Origin: Curtobacterium pusillum
Lineage (GTDB): Bacteria > Actinomycetota > Actinomycetes > Actinomycetales > Microbacteriaceae
DNA length: 64,000 nt
Assembly: GCF_007673235.1 (NCBI RefSeq)
Contig: NZ_VDZH01000006.1
Location: 124,001 to 188,000 of the forward strand
Direction: 5' to 3'
Shown: piece after piece, positions 34,266-40,897 of the stretch
How the letters are laid out: every line of letters starts with the position of its first letter
Numbering within the stretch: position 1 is the stretch's first letter
Notes under the pieces: model-generated
The model's input: the letters and a program-made list of their open reading frames with translations, nothing else
The model's database searches: none
What the model was told of the DNA's origin: nothing
Made by a program: the position numbers and the translations under genes

Positions 34266-34295
34266 AGAAAACCCCCGCGTCAACGGGGGTTTTCT
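34266..34295 (-). terminator. Island-borne terminator now serving tRNA-Ser
   Basis: Stem AGAAAACCCCCG / CGGGGGTTTTCT with loop CGTCAA, right after the tRNA-Ser 3' end on the minus strand and followed by T residues in that direction. It replaces the displaced terminator at 28488-28517. Confidence 0.8.
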
Positions 34296-34297
34296 AC

Positions 34298-34323
34298 GGC
34301 GGTACCGGTGGGATTTGAACCCA
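34298..34323 (-). repeat. Attachment site copy inside tRNA-Ser 3' end
   Basis: 26 bp identical to 28520-28545; covers the T arm, the 3' acceptor strand and 2 nt beyond the discriminator. Confidence 0.88.
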
Positions 34324-34386
34324 CGGTGGAGTTGCCCCCACACATGTTTTCGAGACATGATCCTTCGGCCGCTCGGACACGGTACC
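34300..34386 (-). tRNA. tRNA-Ser(CGA)
   Basis: Full class II cloverleaf on the minus strand: acceptor GGTACCG / CGGTACC, anticodon stem CATGT/ACATG with loop CTCGAAA (anticodon CGA), long variable arm, T arm GTGGG-TTCAAAT-CCCAC. No CCA is encoded. It reads UCG codons and is the integration target of the island. Confidence 0.97.
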
Positions 34387-34528
34387 GGGAAAGAGCTTAC
34401 ACGATCCGGGAGGCACGGCGCACCACCGCCGGTCCGCTCCCCCTCCACAGGCGGCCGGTCCAGAACCCCCGTCCCCAGCTCAGGAGGGACTCGTCACGTC
34501 CCGAAGATCGCCGCGTAACGTCCACCCC

Positions 34529-35506
34529 ATGAGATCCCGGACCCTGATCGCACTGCTGTCGTCGATCGTCGGCGGACTGGTCGTCATGGGCGGCGCCGCC
34601 TTCGGCGCACGGGCGGGCGTCCGCGGGCAACGCGCCGCCGCCCGACGCGTCGTGGACATGCTCCCTGTTCATGCCGACTGGTGGCGCGAGCGCCTGCAGC
34701 ACGAGGGGCAGATCACGTACCTCGCGATCGGCGACTCGGCGGCGCAGGGCGTGGGCGCGACCGAACCGCACCGCGGGTACGTCGGCCTGCTCGCCCGGCG
34801 GATCCGCCACCGCTCCCGCACCTCGGTCCGCGTCGTGAACCTCAGCGTGTCCGGCTCGACGACCTGGGGCGCCCGGAAGGACCAGCTGCCGAAGCTCCGG
34901 AACTACGCGCCCGACATCTGCACGGTGTCGATCGGGGCCAACGACATCGCCGACTTCCATCCCGACAAGTTCGAGCGGAACATCCGCGAGATCTACGGTG
35001 CGGTGCCGTCCCACGCGATCGTGGCCGAGCTGCCGTGCATGTTCGTGCCGGATCGGGAGCGCAAGGTCGCGGTGGCGAACGAGATCGTGCACCGGGTGGC
35101 GGACGAACTCGGGTTGACCGTGGCACCGCTGCACACGATCACGAAGCGCGTCGGGCTCCGCCGGACGTTCTTCAACAGCTACGGCGACCTGTTCCACCCG
35201 AACGACCGCGGCTACGAGATCTGGGCGAGTGCGTTCGAGCCCGCGATCGACGCCCGGGTCGACGTGGTGGCCGCGATCCGTCACTACCTCTCCGCACGCG
35301 AGGCAGAGGACCTCGGTGCGGGTGCCGGGGCGGTTGCCACGGCTCGTGCGGAGCAGGACGTCGAGGGTGCCGAGGCGCTCGACCACGCCGACCGGCCGGG
35401 GCGGATCGACCGACTCCGGCAGCGCATGACGGGTTCCGTCCCGATCCCGGGCGCCCGCGACGACAGTCCGGACGACCGGTCCGGCCATGTCGGCGGCACC
35501 GCCTAA
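34529..35506 (+). CDS. SGNH/GDSL hydrolase family protein
   Basis: 325 residues. An N-terminal membrane anchor or signal (LIALLSSIVGGLVVMGGAAFGA) precedes an SGNH domain: block I AIGDSAAQGVG (Ser), block III SIGANDIADF (Asn), block V HPNDRGY (Asp, His). It probably acts outside the membrane as an esterase or lipase. The acidic, low-complexity C-terminal 70 residues are unusual. TAACGT lies 7 nt before the ATG, so it may be leaderless. Followed by radA 10 bp later, which may be co-transcribed. Confidence 0.9.
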   Translation: MRSRTLIALLSSIVGGLVVMGGAAFGARAGVRGQRAAARRVVDMLPVHADWWRERLQHEGQITYLAIGDSAAQGVGATEPHRGYVGLLARRIRHRSRTSVRVVNLSVSGSTTWGARKDQLPKLRNYAPDICTVSIGANDIADFHPDKFERNIREIYGAVPSHAIVAELPCMFVPDRERKVAVANEIVHRVADELGLTVAPLHTITKRVGLRRTFFNSYGDLFHPNDRGYEIWASAFEPAIDARVDVVAAIRHYLSAREAEDLGAGAGAVATARAEQDVEGAEALDHADRPGRIDRLRQRMTGSVPIPGARDDSPDDRSGHVGGTA

Positions 35507-35516
35507 CCTGACGAGC

Positions 35517-36878
35517 ATGGCCCGCCCTCAGTCTCTCTACCGCTGCACGGAGTGTGGCTGGACCAGCATCAAGTGGGTCGGTCGCTGCGGCGAGTGCCAG
35601 GCCTGGGGCACCGTCGAGGACTCCTCCGCAGCGACGGCCAGCACGCGCGGCACGGCCGCCGTGGCCGTCGCCGGCAACCGCGTCGCTCGTCCCATCACCG
35701 AGTCCCGCGGGACGACGGTCCAGCGTTGGCAGACGGGGATCGGCGAGTTCGACCGCGTGCTCGGCGGCGGTGTCGTGCCCGGTGCCGCCGTCCTGCTGTC
35801 CGGCGAGCCGGGTGTCGGCAAGTCCACGCTCCTGCTCGAGGTCGCCTCGCGCGCAGCGGCGACCGGCAAGCGCGTCCTGTACGTCAGCGCCGAGGAATCC
35901 GTGGACCAGGTGCGCCTTCGGGCAGAGCGGACCGGGGCCATGCACGACGACCTGTTCCTGGCGAGCGAGGTCGACCTCGGCGTCATCCTCGGTCAGATCG
36001 ACCAGGTGCGCCCGGACCTCCTCATCGCCGACTCCGTGCAGACCATCTCGTCGAGTTCGATCGACGGCATCGCGGGCGGCACGTCCCAGGTGCGCGAGGT
36101 GGCTTCGACCCTGATCCGGGTCGCGAAGGACAGGGCGCTTCCCGTCCTCATCGTCGGGCACGTCACGAAGGACGGCACGATCGCCGGCCCACGCCTGCTC
36201 GAGCACCTCGTCGACGTCGTCTGCCACTTCGAGGGCGACCGACAGACCGCGCTCCGGTTCGTCCGGGCCTTGAAGAACCGCTTCGGTCCCACGGACGAGG
36301 TCGGCTGCTTCGACATGGCCGGCGACGGCATCCACGAGGTCCCCGACCCGAGCGGCCTGTTCATGTCGAAGAACGGCGCTCCGGTGTCCGGCACGTGTGT
36401 GACGGTCGCGCTCGAGGGGCGTCGGGCGCTCCCGGTCGAGGTGCAGGCGCTCGTCGTGCCGAGTTCGGCCCCGCAGCCGCGGCGGGTCGTGAACGGCGTC
36501 GACGCGTCCCGCGTGGCCATGCTGCTCGCGGTGCTCGAGCGTCGTGCCGGCCTGAAGCTGTCCGACGCCGACGTCTACGTGTCGACGGTCGGGGGCATGA
36601 AGCTCACCGAACCCGGCGCGGACCTCGCGATCGCACTGGCCCTGGCGAGCGCGGCCCGGGACCGGCCGTACCCGCACACCCTCGCGGCCGTGGGCGAGAT
36701 CAGCCTCGCCGGCGAGATCCGTCCCACGACCGGCACGAAGCAGCGTGCGAGCGAAGCAGCCCGGCTCGGTTTCACGACCGTCCTCGGGTCCGATGCACAG
36801 CACCTGCGAGAAGCCCTGCGCGTCGCGTTCTCACTGGCGAACAACGAGCGCGAACGCGAGCTCGACCGCGCGTTCTGA
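35517..36878 (+). CDS. radA: DNA repair protein RadA
   Basis: 453 residues, normal RadA length. Zinc finger CTECGW...CGECQAW (residues 10-30), Walker A GEPGVGKST, the RadA-specific KNRFGPTDEVG motif, and a C-terminal Lon-protease-like domain (GGMKLTEPGADLAIALAL). RadA drives branch migration of recombination intermediates in double-strand-break repair. ATG 35517 is 7 nt after TAACCT, indicating a possible leaderless start inside the previous gene's tail region. Confidence 0.97.
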   Translation: MARPQSLYRCTECGWTSIKWVGRCGECQAWGTVEDSSAATASTRGTAAVAVAGNRVARPITESRGTTVQRWQTGIGEFDRVLGGGVVPGAAVLLSGEPGVGKSTLLLEVASRAAATGKRVLYVSAEESVDQVRLRAERTGAMHDDLFLASEVDLGVILGQIDQVRPDLLIADSVQTISSSSIDGIAGGTSQVREVASTLIRVAKDRALPVLIVGHVTKDGTIAGPRLLEHLVDVVCHFEGDRQTALRFVRALKNRFGPTDEVGCFDMAGDGIHEVPDPSGLFMSKNGAPVSGTCVTVALEGRRALPVEVQALVVPSSAPQPRRVVNGVDASRVAMLLAVLERRAGLKLSDADVYVSTVGGMKLTEPGADLAIALALASAARDRPYPHTLAAVGEISLAGEIRPTTGTKQRASEAARLGFTTVLGSDAQHLREALRVAFSLANNERERELDRAF

Positions 36879-36941
36879 CCGCCCGTCCCGACGGCGTGCG
36901 CGATCGCGACGCGCCGTGCGACCGCGCACAGCGCGAATCGC

Positions 36942-37325
36942 TCAGGCGCGGAGTGCGGCGAGCAGGTCCTCGGGGGTGGCCTGCATCGTGTGCGGTCCGG
37001 CGATGTCGAAGAACACACCCTCGAGCGACTCGAGGTGCGCGGCGAGGAACTCCTCCAGCCGCGGTCCGTCGTAGACCATGACCTGCCGGATCTTCTCGTC
37101 GGGCACCATCGCCGTGTAGGCGTCCGCCGACGAGAACAGCAGCAGGATGCGCTTGTCGGAGCCCTCGCGACCGAACACCCGGACCTGCATGTCCTTCTTG
37201 CCGGTCACGAGCCGGGGGACGATCACGATGTCGTTGCGGAGGGCGAACGCCACCGCGGCGACGTCCTGCTTCGCTAGGGCTTCCTCGAGCTGTTCGCTCC
37301 GGAAGCGCTGTTCCTTGTCTGCCAT
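36942..37325 (-). CDS. SseB-like family protein
   Basis: 127 residues from ATG 37325. It matches the small SseB N-terminal-like family: ALRNDIVIVPRL, RILLLFSSADAYTAMVPD, GVFFDIAGPHTMQATPEDLL. Function unknown; in actinobacteria such genes often lie near radA. It converges with radA (63 bp between stops) and is divergent from cspA. Confidence 0.72.
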   Translation of the reverse strand: MADKEQRFRSEQLEEALAKQDVAAVAFALRNDIVIVPRLVTGKKDMQVRVFGREGSDKRILLLFSSADAYTAMVPDEKIRQVMVYDGPRLEEFLAAHLESLEGVFFDIAGPHTMQATPEDLLAALRA

Positions 37326-37628
37326 CGCCCCTAGTCCACCAGATTCATGGCAGTTCAGCGACTTCGGCTCTTCCCTTGTGGCCAGGAGAGGGTACATTGA
37401 TACCAACCGCTTCGGCGGGAGTCCATCGTTCTTCCGGTGTCATGCACCTCGAGCGCCATCGGTCACTGGCCTTCCCCGGCCGCCTGGCCCCGAACCCGTT
37501 CCGCCGGCCCAATGCCCGCGGGGCGCATCGATCTGACGACATCCGTCGGTGGATCGGCGGTAGCGAATACCGCATCGCAAGGCAGTCGACAGCAGATGTC
37601 GACTGGCAAGAAAGTAAGGAACGCCATC
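37326..37628 (+). promoter_or_regulatory. cspA upstream region with long 5' leader and hairpin
   Basis: No gene in these 303 bp. Near the 3' end, CAGTCGACA (37583-37591) and TGTCGACTG (37597-37605) form a perfect 9-bp hairpin 11 nt before the ribosome site AAGGA. Long structured leaders are typical of cold-shock mRNAs. Promoters for cspA and the divergent SseB-like gene must lie at the left. Confidence 0.5.
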
Positions 37629-37838
37629 ATGGCATCGACCGGCACCGTCAAGTGGTTCAACAACGAAAAGGGCTTCGGCTTCATCGCCCCGGACGACGGC
37701 TCCGCTGACGTCTTCGCTCACTTCTCCGCGATCGCTGGCAACGGCTACAAGTCGCTGGAGGAGAACCAGAAGGTGGAGTTCGACATCACCGAGGGCCGCA
37801 AGGGCCCGCAGGCGGAGAACATCACCGTCCTCGGCTGA
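37629..37838 (+). CDS. cspA: Cold-shock protein
   Basis: 69 residues, one CSD domain: RNP1 [12 protein letters not shown]2-like VFAHFSAI, with [17 protein letters not shown] start. Binds single-stranded RNA/DNA as a chaperone. ATG 37629 has AAGGA at 9-13 nt upstream. A strong terminator follows. The leader hairpin suggests post-transcriptional control. Confidence 0.96.
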   Translation: MASTGTVKWFNNEKGFGFIAPDDGSADVFAHFSAIAGNGYKSLEENQKVEFDITEGRKGPQAENITVLG

Positions 37839-37851
37839 TCTCGCTCAGCTC

Positions 37852-37888
37852 GAACGGGCCCGTCGTCCTCGTGACGACGGGCCCGTTC
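37852..37888 (+). terminator. Terminator of cspA
   Basis: Perfect 16-bp stem (37852-37867 with 37873-37888; arm GAACGGGCCCGTCGTC), 5-nt loop CTCGT, followed by TCTCGTT. Confidence 0.85.
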
Positions 37889-37904
37889 TCGTTGCCGCGA
37901 TTGC

Positions 37905-37920
37905 TCGCTGATATGCTGGC
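37905..37920. repeat. 16-bp inverted repeat, left copy, flanking DUF3800 gene
   Basis: TCGCTGATATGCTGGC, the exact reverse complement of 38725-38740. It lies 5 bp before the start codon at 37926. Confidence 0.75.
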
Positions 37921-37925
37921 GTATC

Positions 37926-38657
37926 ATGCAGAGTGGATACATCGTCTACGTCGACGAGAGCGGGGACCACAGCCTCACGAGCATCAACCCGCAGTACCCG
38001 ATGTTCGTGCTGGCCTTCTGCATCTTCCCGGTCGATCTGTACATCGATCGGATCGTTCCCCTCATCCAGCGACTCAAGTTCGACTTCTTCAACCACGACA
38101 TGGTGGTGCTGCACGAACGTGAGATGCGGCAATCGGCTCCGCCGTTCGACATCCTGCTGAACCCGACGACGCGGGCCTCGTTCATGCAGCGGATCGACGC
38201 GATCTTCGACGAACGGTTCAGCGTCGTTGCATCAGCCATCCGGAAGCACGAGTTCCTCCGGCGCGTGGGGCGCGACACGAGTCCGTACCATGTGGCGCTC
38301 GAGTTCGGACTCGAACGAGTCTTCCTCCAGCTGCAGAATCGTGGCGCCGCCCGCAGCGAGACCGTCGTCGTGTTCGAGAGCAGGGGACGGACCGAAGACC
38401 GTGAGCTCGAGGAAGAGTTCAACCGCATCTTGTCCACCACCCGGATGCGCGGGATGGCCGAGACGTTCCGATTCGCCATCGCGAGCAAGCAGACGAACAG
38501 CGCCGGCCTGCAGATCGCGGACCTCGTCGCTCGGCCCATCGGCACGCATCTGCTGCGACCCGAACAGACCAATCGTGCCTGGGACAGGATCCTGGAACGG
38601 ATGCCCAAGTCGCCGAACGGCTCGGAGCGTGGGTGGGGCCTGAAGGTCTACCCGTGA
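37926..38657 (+). CDS. DUF3800 domain protein
   Basis: 243 residues. DUF3800 features: IVYVDESGDHSL near the N-terminus with the conserved Asp/Glu pair, a central acidic region, and LQIADLVARPIG with the conserved Asp near the C-terminus, a layout like RNase H-fold nucleases. Function unknown; such genes are common in mobile or defence-linked settings. Codon use is less GC-extreme than in cspA and radA. The gene is exactly bracketed by a 16-bp inverted repeat, suggesting it arrived as a unit. Confidence 0.88.
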   Translation: MQSGYIVYVDESGDHSLTSINPQYPMFVLAFCIFPVDLYIDRIVPLIQRLKFDFFNHDMVVLHEREMRQSAPPFDILLNPTTRASFMQRIDAIFDERFSVVASAIRKHEFLRRVGRDTSPYHVALEFGLERVFLQLQNRGAARSETVVVFESRGRTEDRELEEEFNRILSTTRMRGMAETFRFAIASKQTNSAGLQIADLVARPIGTHLLRPEQTNRAWDRILERMPKSPNGSERGWGLKVYP

Positions 38658-38665
38658 CAAAGCGA

Positions 38666-38691
38666 GAACCCCCGGCCTGAGCCAGGGGTTC
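38666..38691 (+). terminator. Hairpin after DUF3800 gene
   Basis: GAACCCC...GGC-CTGA-GCC...GGGGTTC, 9 nt after the stop codon; one bulge in each arm. Confidence 0.65.
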
Positions 38692-38724
38692 GACGCCGAT
38701 CGGGCATTCCCGATCCACTTGCCA

Positions 38725-38740
38725 GCCAGCATATCAGCGA
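38725..38740. repeat. 16-bp inverted repeat, right copy
   Basis: GCCAGCATATCAGCGA, reverse complement of 37905-37920. It lies between the DUF3800 hairpin and the 3' end of the next gene. Confidence 0.75.
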
Positions 38741-38753
38741 TGCCGCTCCGCGA

Positions 38754-39443
38754 CTAGTCGAGGATGAACTGCACCGAGTCCTTCGACTCGATGTTCCCCA
38801 CCCCGACCTGCAGGTGGTAGCTCGCTCCCCCACCGGTCACCGACGGCCGCGACGAGTCGCACGTCGAGGTCGACGAACGCGTCCGGTCCCATGCAATCGC
38901 CGGCGTCGTCAGGGTCTGCCCGGCCTTGATCGTGACGTCCTGGTTCGTCCCGCCGGTCTGGCAGTCCTTGGAGGACCAGTACTGCTCGTCACCGGAGCTG
39001 ATCGTGAGGACCTGCTGCGACGAGCCGAGGTCCATGTGGCAGGAGTTGGACCCGGTGTTCTTGATCGACATCGCGATCTTCGGGTCCTCGGTGGGCCCGT
39101 ACGCGGTCTTGTCCACGACGGCGGTGAGTTGGATCTGGTCCTTCGCGCAGGTGGATCCGTCAGCAGCGGATGAAGCAGACGGCGTCGATCGAGCGGAGGG
39201 CGACGACGACCCAGACGAAGACGCTGACCCAGAAGAAGAAGAAGAAGAAGAAGACGACGACGACGGGGTCGAAGCCCCGGTCGCCGTGGCCGTCGGCTCC
39301 GCCGAGGTCGCCCCGCTGCCCCGCCCGACGACGATCAGCACGACGACGACCACGATGAGCAGGAGCACCCCGATGACGGTCGCACGGCGACGCCAGTAGA
39401 CACCCGGCTTCTCGGGCCCGACGGGGTGACGGAACGACGACAT
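38754..39443 (-). CDS. Membrane-anchored protein with Ser-rich linker
   Basis: 229 residues. Topology: short basic cytoplasmic N-terminus, one membrane helix (about residues 23-43, VIGVLLLIVVVVVLIVV), a roughly 45-residue Ser/Thr-rich linker with 11 Ser in a row, then an extracellular beta-rich domain of about 125 residues with four Cys (probably two disulfides). The domain resembles DUF4232-like or other Ig-fold modules but is not confidently assigned. ATG 39443 is preferred since TACCCT ends 6 nt before it. The linker is encoded by an AGA-type trinucleotide tract. Confidence 0.75.
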   Translation of the reverse strand: MSSFRHPVGPEKPGVYWRRRATVIGVLLLIVVVVVLIVVGRGSGATSAEPTATATGASTPSSSSSSSSSSSGSASSSGSSSPSARSTPSASSAADGSTCAKDQIQLTAVVDKTAYGPTEDPKIAMSIKNTGSNSCHMDLGSSQQVLTISSGDEQYWSSKDCQTGGTNQDVTIKAGQTLTTPAIAWDRTRSSTSTCDSSRPSVTGGGASYHLQVGVGNIESKDSVQFILD

Positions 39444-39507
39444 GCGCACAGGGTAGACAATGCCGAGAGCCCGACGAGGGAACCCCGCCGCAGACCACCC
39501 GAAAGCG

Positions 39508-40050
39508 TCAGAGGATCTTCAGCATGCGGGTGTTGCCGAGCGTGTTCGGCTTGACCCGGGCGAGGTCGAGGAACTCCGCGACCCCTTCGTCCGACGACCG
39601 CACGAGTTCGGCGTAGACGTCGGGTGCGACGACCTGTTCGCCGATCTCGAGGTACCCGTGCTTCGTGAAGAACTCGACCTCGAACGTCAGGCAGAAGATG
39701 CGGGCGACACCGAGCTCGCGGGCGTCGTGCTCGAGCGCTTCGAGCATGCGGTGTCCGACGCGCTTGTGGATCCAGTCGGCGTCGAGCGCGAGCGTGCGGA
39801 CCTCGGCGATGTCGTCCCAGAAGACGGCGAGGGCACCGCAGCCGATCGGCACGCCGTCGGGACCCTCGGCGATCCGGAACTGCTGGATCGAGCCGTAGAG
39901 CGCGACGTTCTCCTTGCCGAGCAGGATGCGGCGGTCGACGTACGGCGAGATGAGGCGTTGGATGTGCGGGACGTCGGACGCGAGCGCCGGTCGCACGAGG
40001 ATGCCGTGTTCGTCCCGTTCGTGGAACGCGTGCTTCCCGTGCTCAGTCAT
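39508..40050 (-). CDS. Amino-acid N-acetyltransferase (ArgA-type GNAT)
   Basis: 180 residues, one GNAT domain: CGALAVFWDDIAEVRTLALD for the beta4-motif A entry, HKRVGHRMLEALEHDARELG for acetyl-CoA binding, and FFTKHGYLEIG near the end. Actinobacteria use short stand-alone GNAT proteins as N-acetylglutamate synthase in arginine synthesis, and the sequence fits that group. ATG 40050 has GGGGAG upstream. The divergent SRPBCC gene starts 74 bp away. Confidence 0.82.
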   Translation of the reverse strand: MTEHGKHAFHERDEHGILVRPALASDVPHIQRLISPYVDRRILLGKENVALYGSIQQFRIAEGPDGVPIGCGALAVFWDDIAEVRTLALDADWIHKRVGHRMLEALEHDARELGVARIFCLTFEVEFFTKHGYLEIGEQVVAPDVYAELVRSSDEGVAEFLDLARVKPNTLGNTRMLKIL

Positions 40051-40123
40051 CTCCCCAACCTTAGTGCTCACGGGGTACGGCTCCCTGGACCGTGCACATG
40101 CGCCGCCGCCTACCGTCCAGGAC

Positions 40124-40576
40124 ATGCCCCAGATCATCGAAACCGTCGACGTGAACGTCCCCGTCGCAGCTGCCTACGGCCAGTGGACCCGATTCGAGGA
40201 GTTCCCCGAGTTCCTCGACGAGGTCGAGAAGATCGTCCAGGTCGACGACAAGACCACCGACTGGACCGTGAAGGTCGCCGGCCAGGAGCGCGACTTCCGC
40301 GCCGTCATCACCGAGCAGCACCCCGACGAGCGGGTCGCCTGGACCGTCAAGGACGGCGAGACCGACCACGCGGGTGTCGTCACCTTCCACAAGCTCTCCG
40401 ACGACGAGACCCGCGTCACCGCGCAGATCGACTGGGAGCCGTCCGGGTTCCTCGAGAAGCTCGGTGCAGCAGTCGGCGTCGGTGGACACGCCATCAAGAA
40501 GGACCTGCAGAACTACAAGGAGCGCGTCGAGGCGGCTCCGACGGACACCGGGTGGCGCGGAGACGTCCAGGCCTGA
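40124..40576 (+). CDS. SRPBCC (START-like) family protein
   Basis: 150 residues with the polyketide cyclase/SRPBCC fold: IIETVDVNVPVAAAYGQWTR at the start, FEEFPEFLDEVEKIVQVDD, and a C-terminal helix (GGHAIKKDLQNYKERVE). Such proteins have a hydrophobic ligand cavity; the ligand is unknown. TACCGT lies 7 nt before the ATG, suggesting a leaderless mRNA. Confidence 0.88.
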   Translation: MPQIIETVDVNVPVAAAYGQWTRFEEFPEFLDEVEKIVQVDDKTTDWTVKVAGQERDFRAVITEQHPDERVAWTVKDGETDHAGVVTFHKLSDDETRVTAQIDWEPSGFLEKLGAAVGVGGHAIKKDLQNYKERVEAAPTDTGWRGDVQA

Positions 40577-40592
40577 TCCGGTCGACGAACGA

Positions 40593-40624
40593 GAGCCCCC
40601 GTGCTGGGAACCGCACGGGGGCTC
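40593..40624 (+). terminator. Terminator of the SRPBCC gene
   Basis: 12-bp perfect stem GAGCCCCCGTGC / GCACGGGGGCTC with an 8-nt loop, 16 nt after the stop codon. Confidence 0.8.
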
Positions 40625-40642
40625 CGGCGTACCGTCCGCACC

Positions 40643-40825
40643 ATGGACAAGGACACCGACCCGGAACAGCGCGAGGACAACGGGTCCCTCGCCGACCTCA
40701 ACGACGAGTCCATCGGGCACGCCTTCGACCAGACCAACGGTCTGGCCGACGGCCTCACCGGTGACTCCGACGGCACCGCCGACAGCGATGTCGCCAGTGA
40801 CGCGGAACGGGGCGATCAGCTCTAG
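40643..40825 (+). CDS. Small acidic protein, function unknown
   Basis: 60 residues, very acidic, no hydrophobic segment, no recognised family (MDKDTDPEQREDNGSLADLN start). It has the same promoter layout as its neighbour: TACCGT 7 nt before the ATG. Placed between a terminator and a palindromic repeat, so it is an independent unit. Codon bias matches neighbouring genes, which supports it being real. Confidence 0.6.
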   Translation: MDKDTDPEQREDNGSLADLNDESIGHAFDQTNGLADGLTGDSDGTADSDVASDAERGDQL

Positions 40826-40840
40826 GACGCACCCCACGAC

Positions 40841-40882
40841 AGACGGGAGGCGCGATGCCAGCTGGCACCGCGCCTCCCGTCT
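40841..40882. repeat. Palindromic intergenic repeat, copy 6 of 7
   Basis: AGACGGGAGG / CCTCCCGTCT arms with core GATGCCAGCTGGCACC, between converging genes. The changed outer arms (GACGGGAGG in place of GACTGGAGG) are complementary to each other. Confidence 0.85.
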
Positions 40883-40897
40883 GCCTGTGGCTGGGTC

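Larger units (their letters stand above)
28520..34323. mobile_element. Genomic island integrated in tRNA-Ser(CGA)
   Basis: A 5.8-kb region between 26-bp direct repeats, one of which is the 3' end of tRNA-Ser. GC is visibly lower and codon use less biased than in flanking genes. Contents: HEPN/RES gene, HEPN-like gene, IS3 transposase remnant and a DUF4365-like nuclease fusion. No complete integrase is seen, so the island is probably immobile by itself or depends on a helper. The intact tRNA gene now has an island-borne terminator. Confidence 0.82.

Noticed and set aside
33912..34299. Integrase gene at the right end of the island
   Set aside because: Short open frames on either strand show no tyrosine or serine recombinase motif (no R...HxxR...Y).
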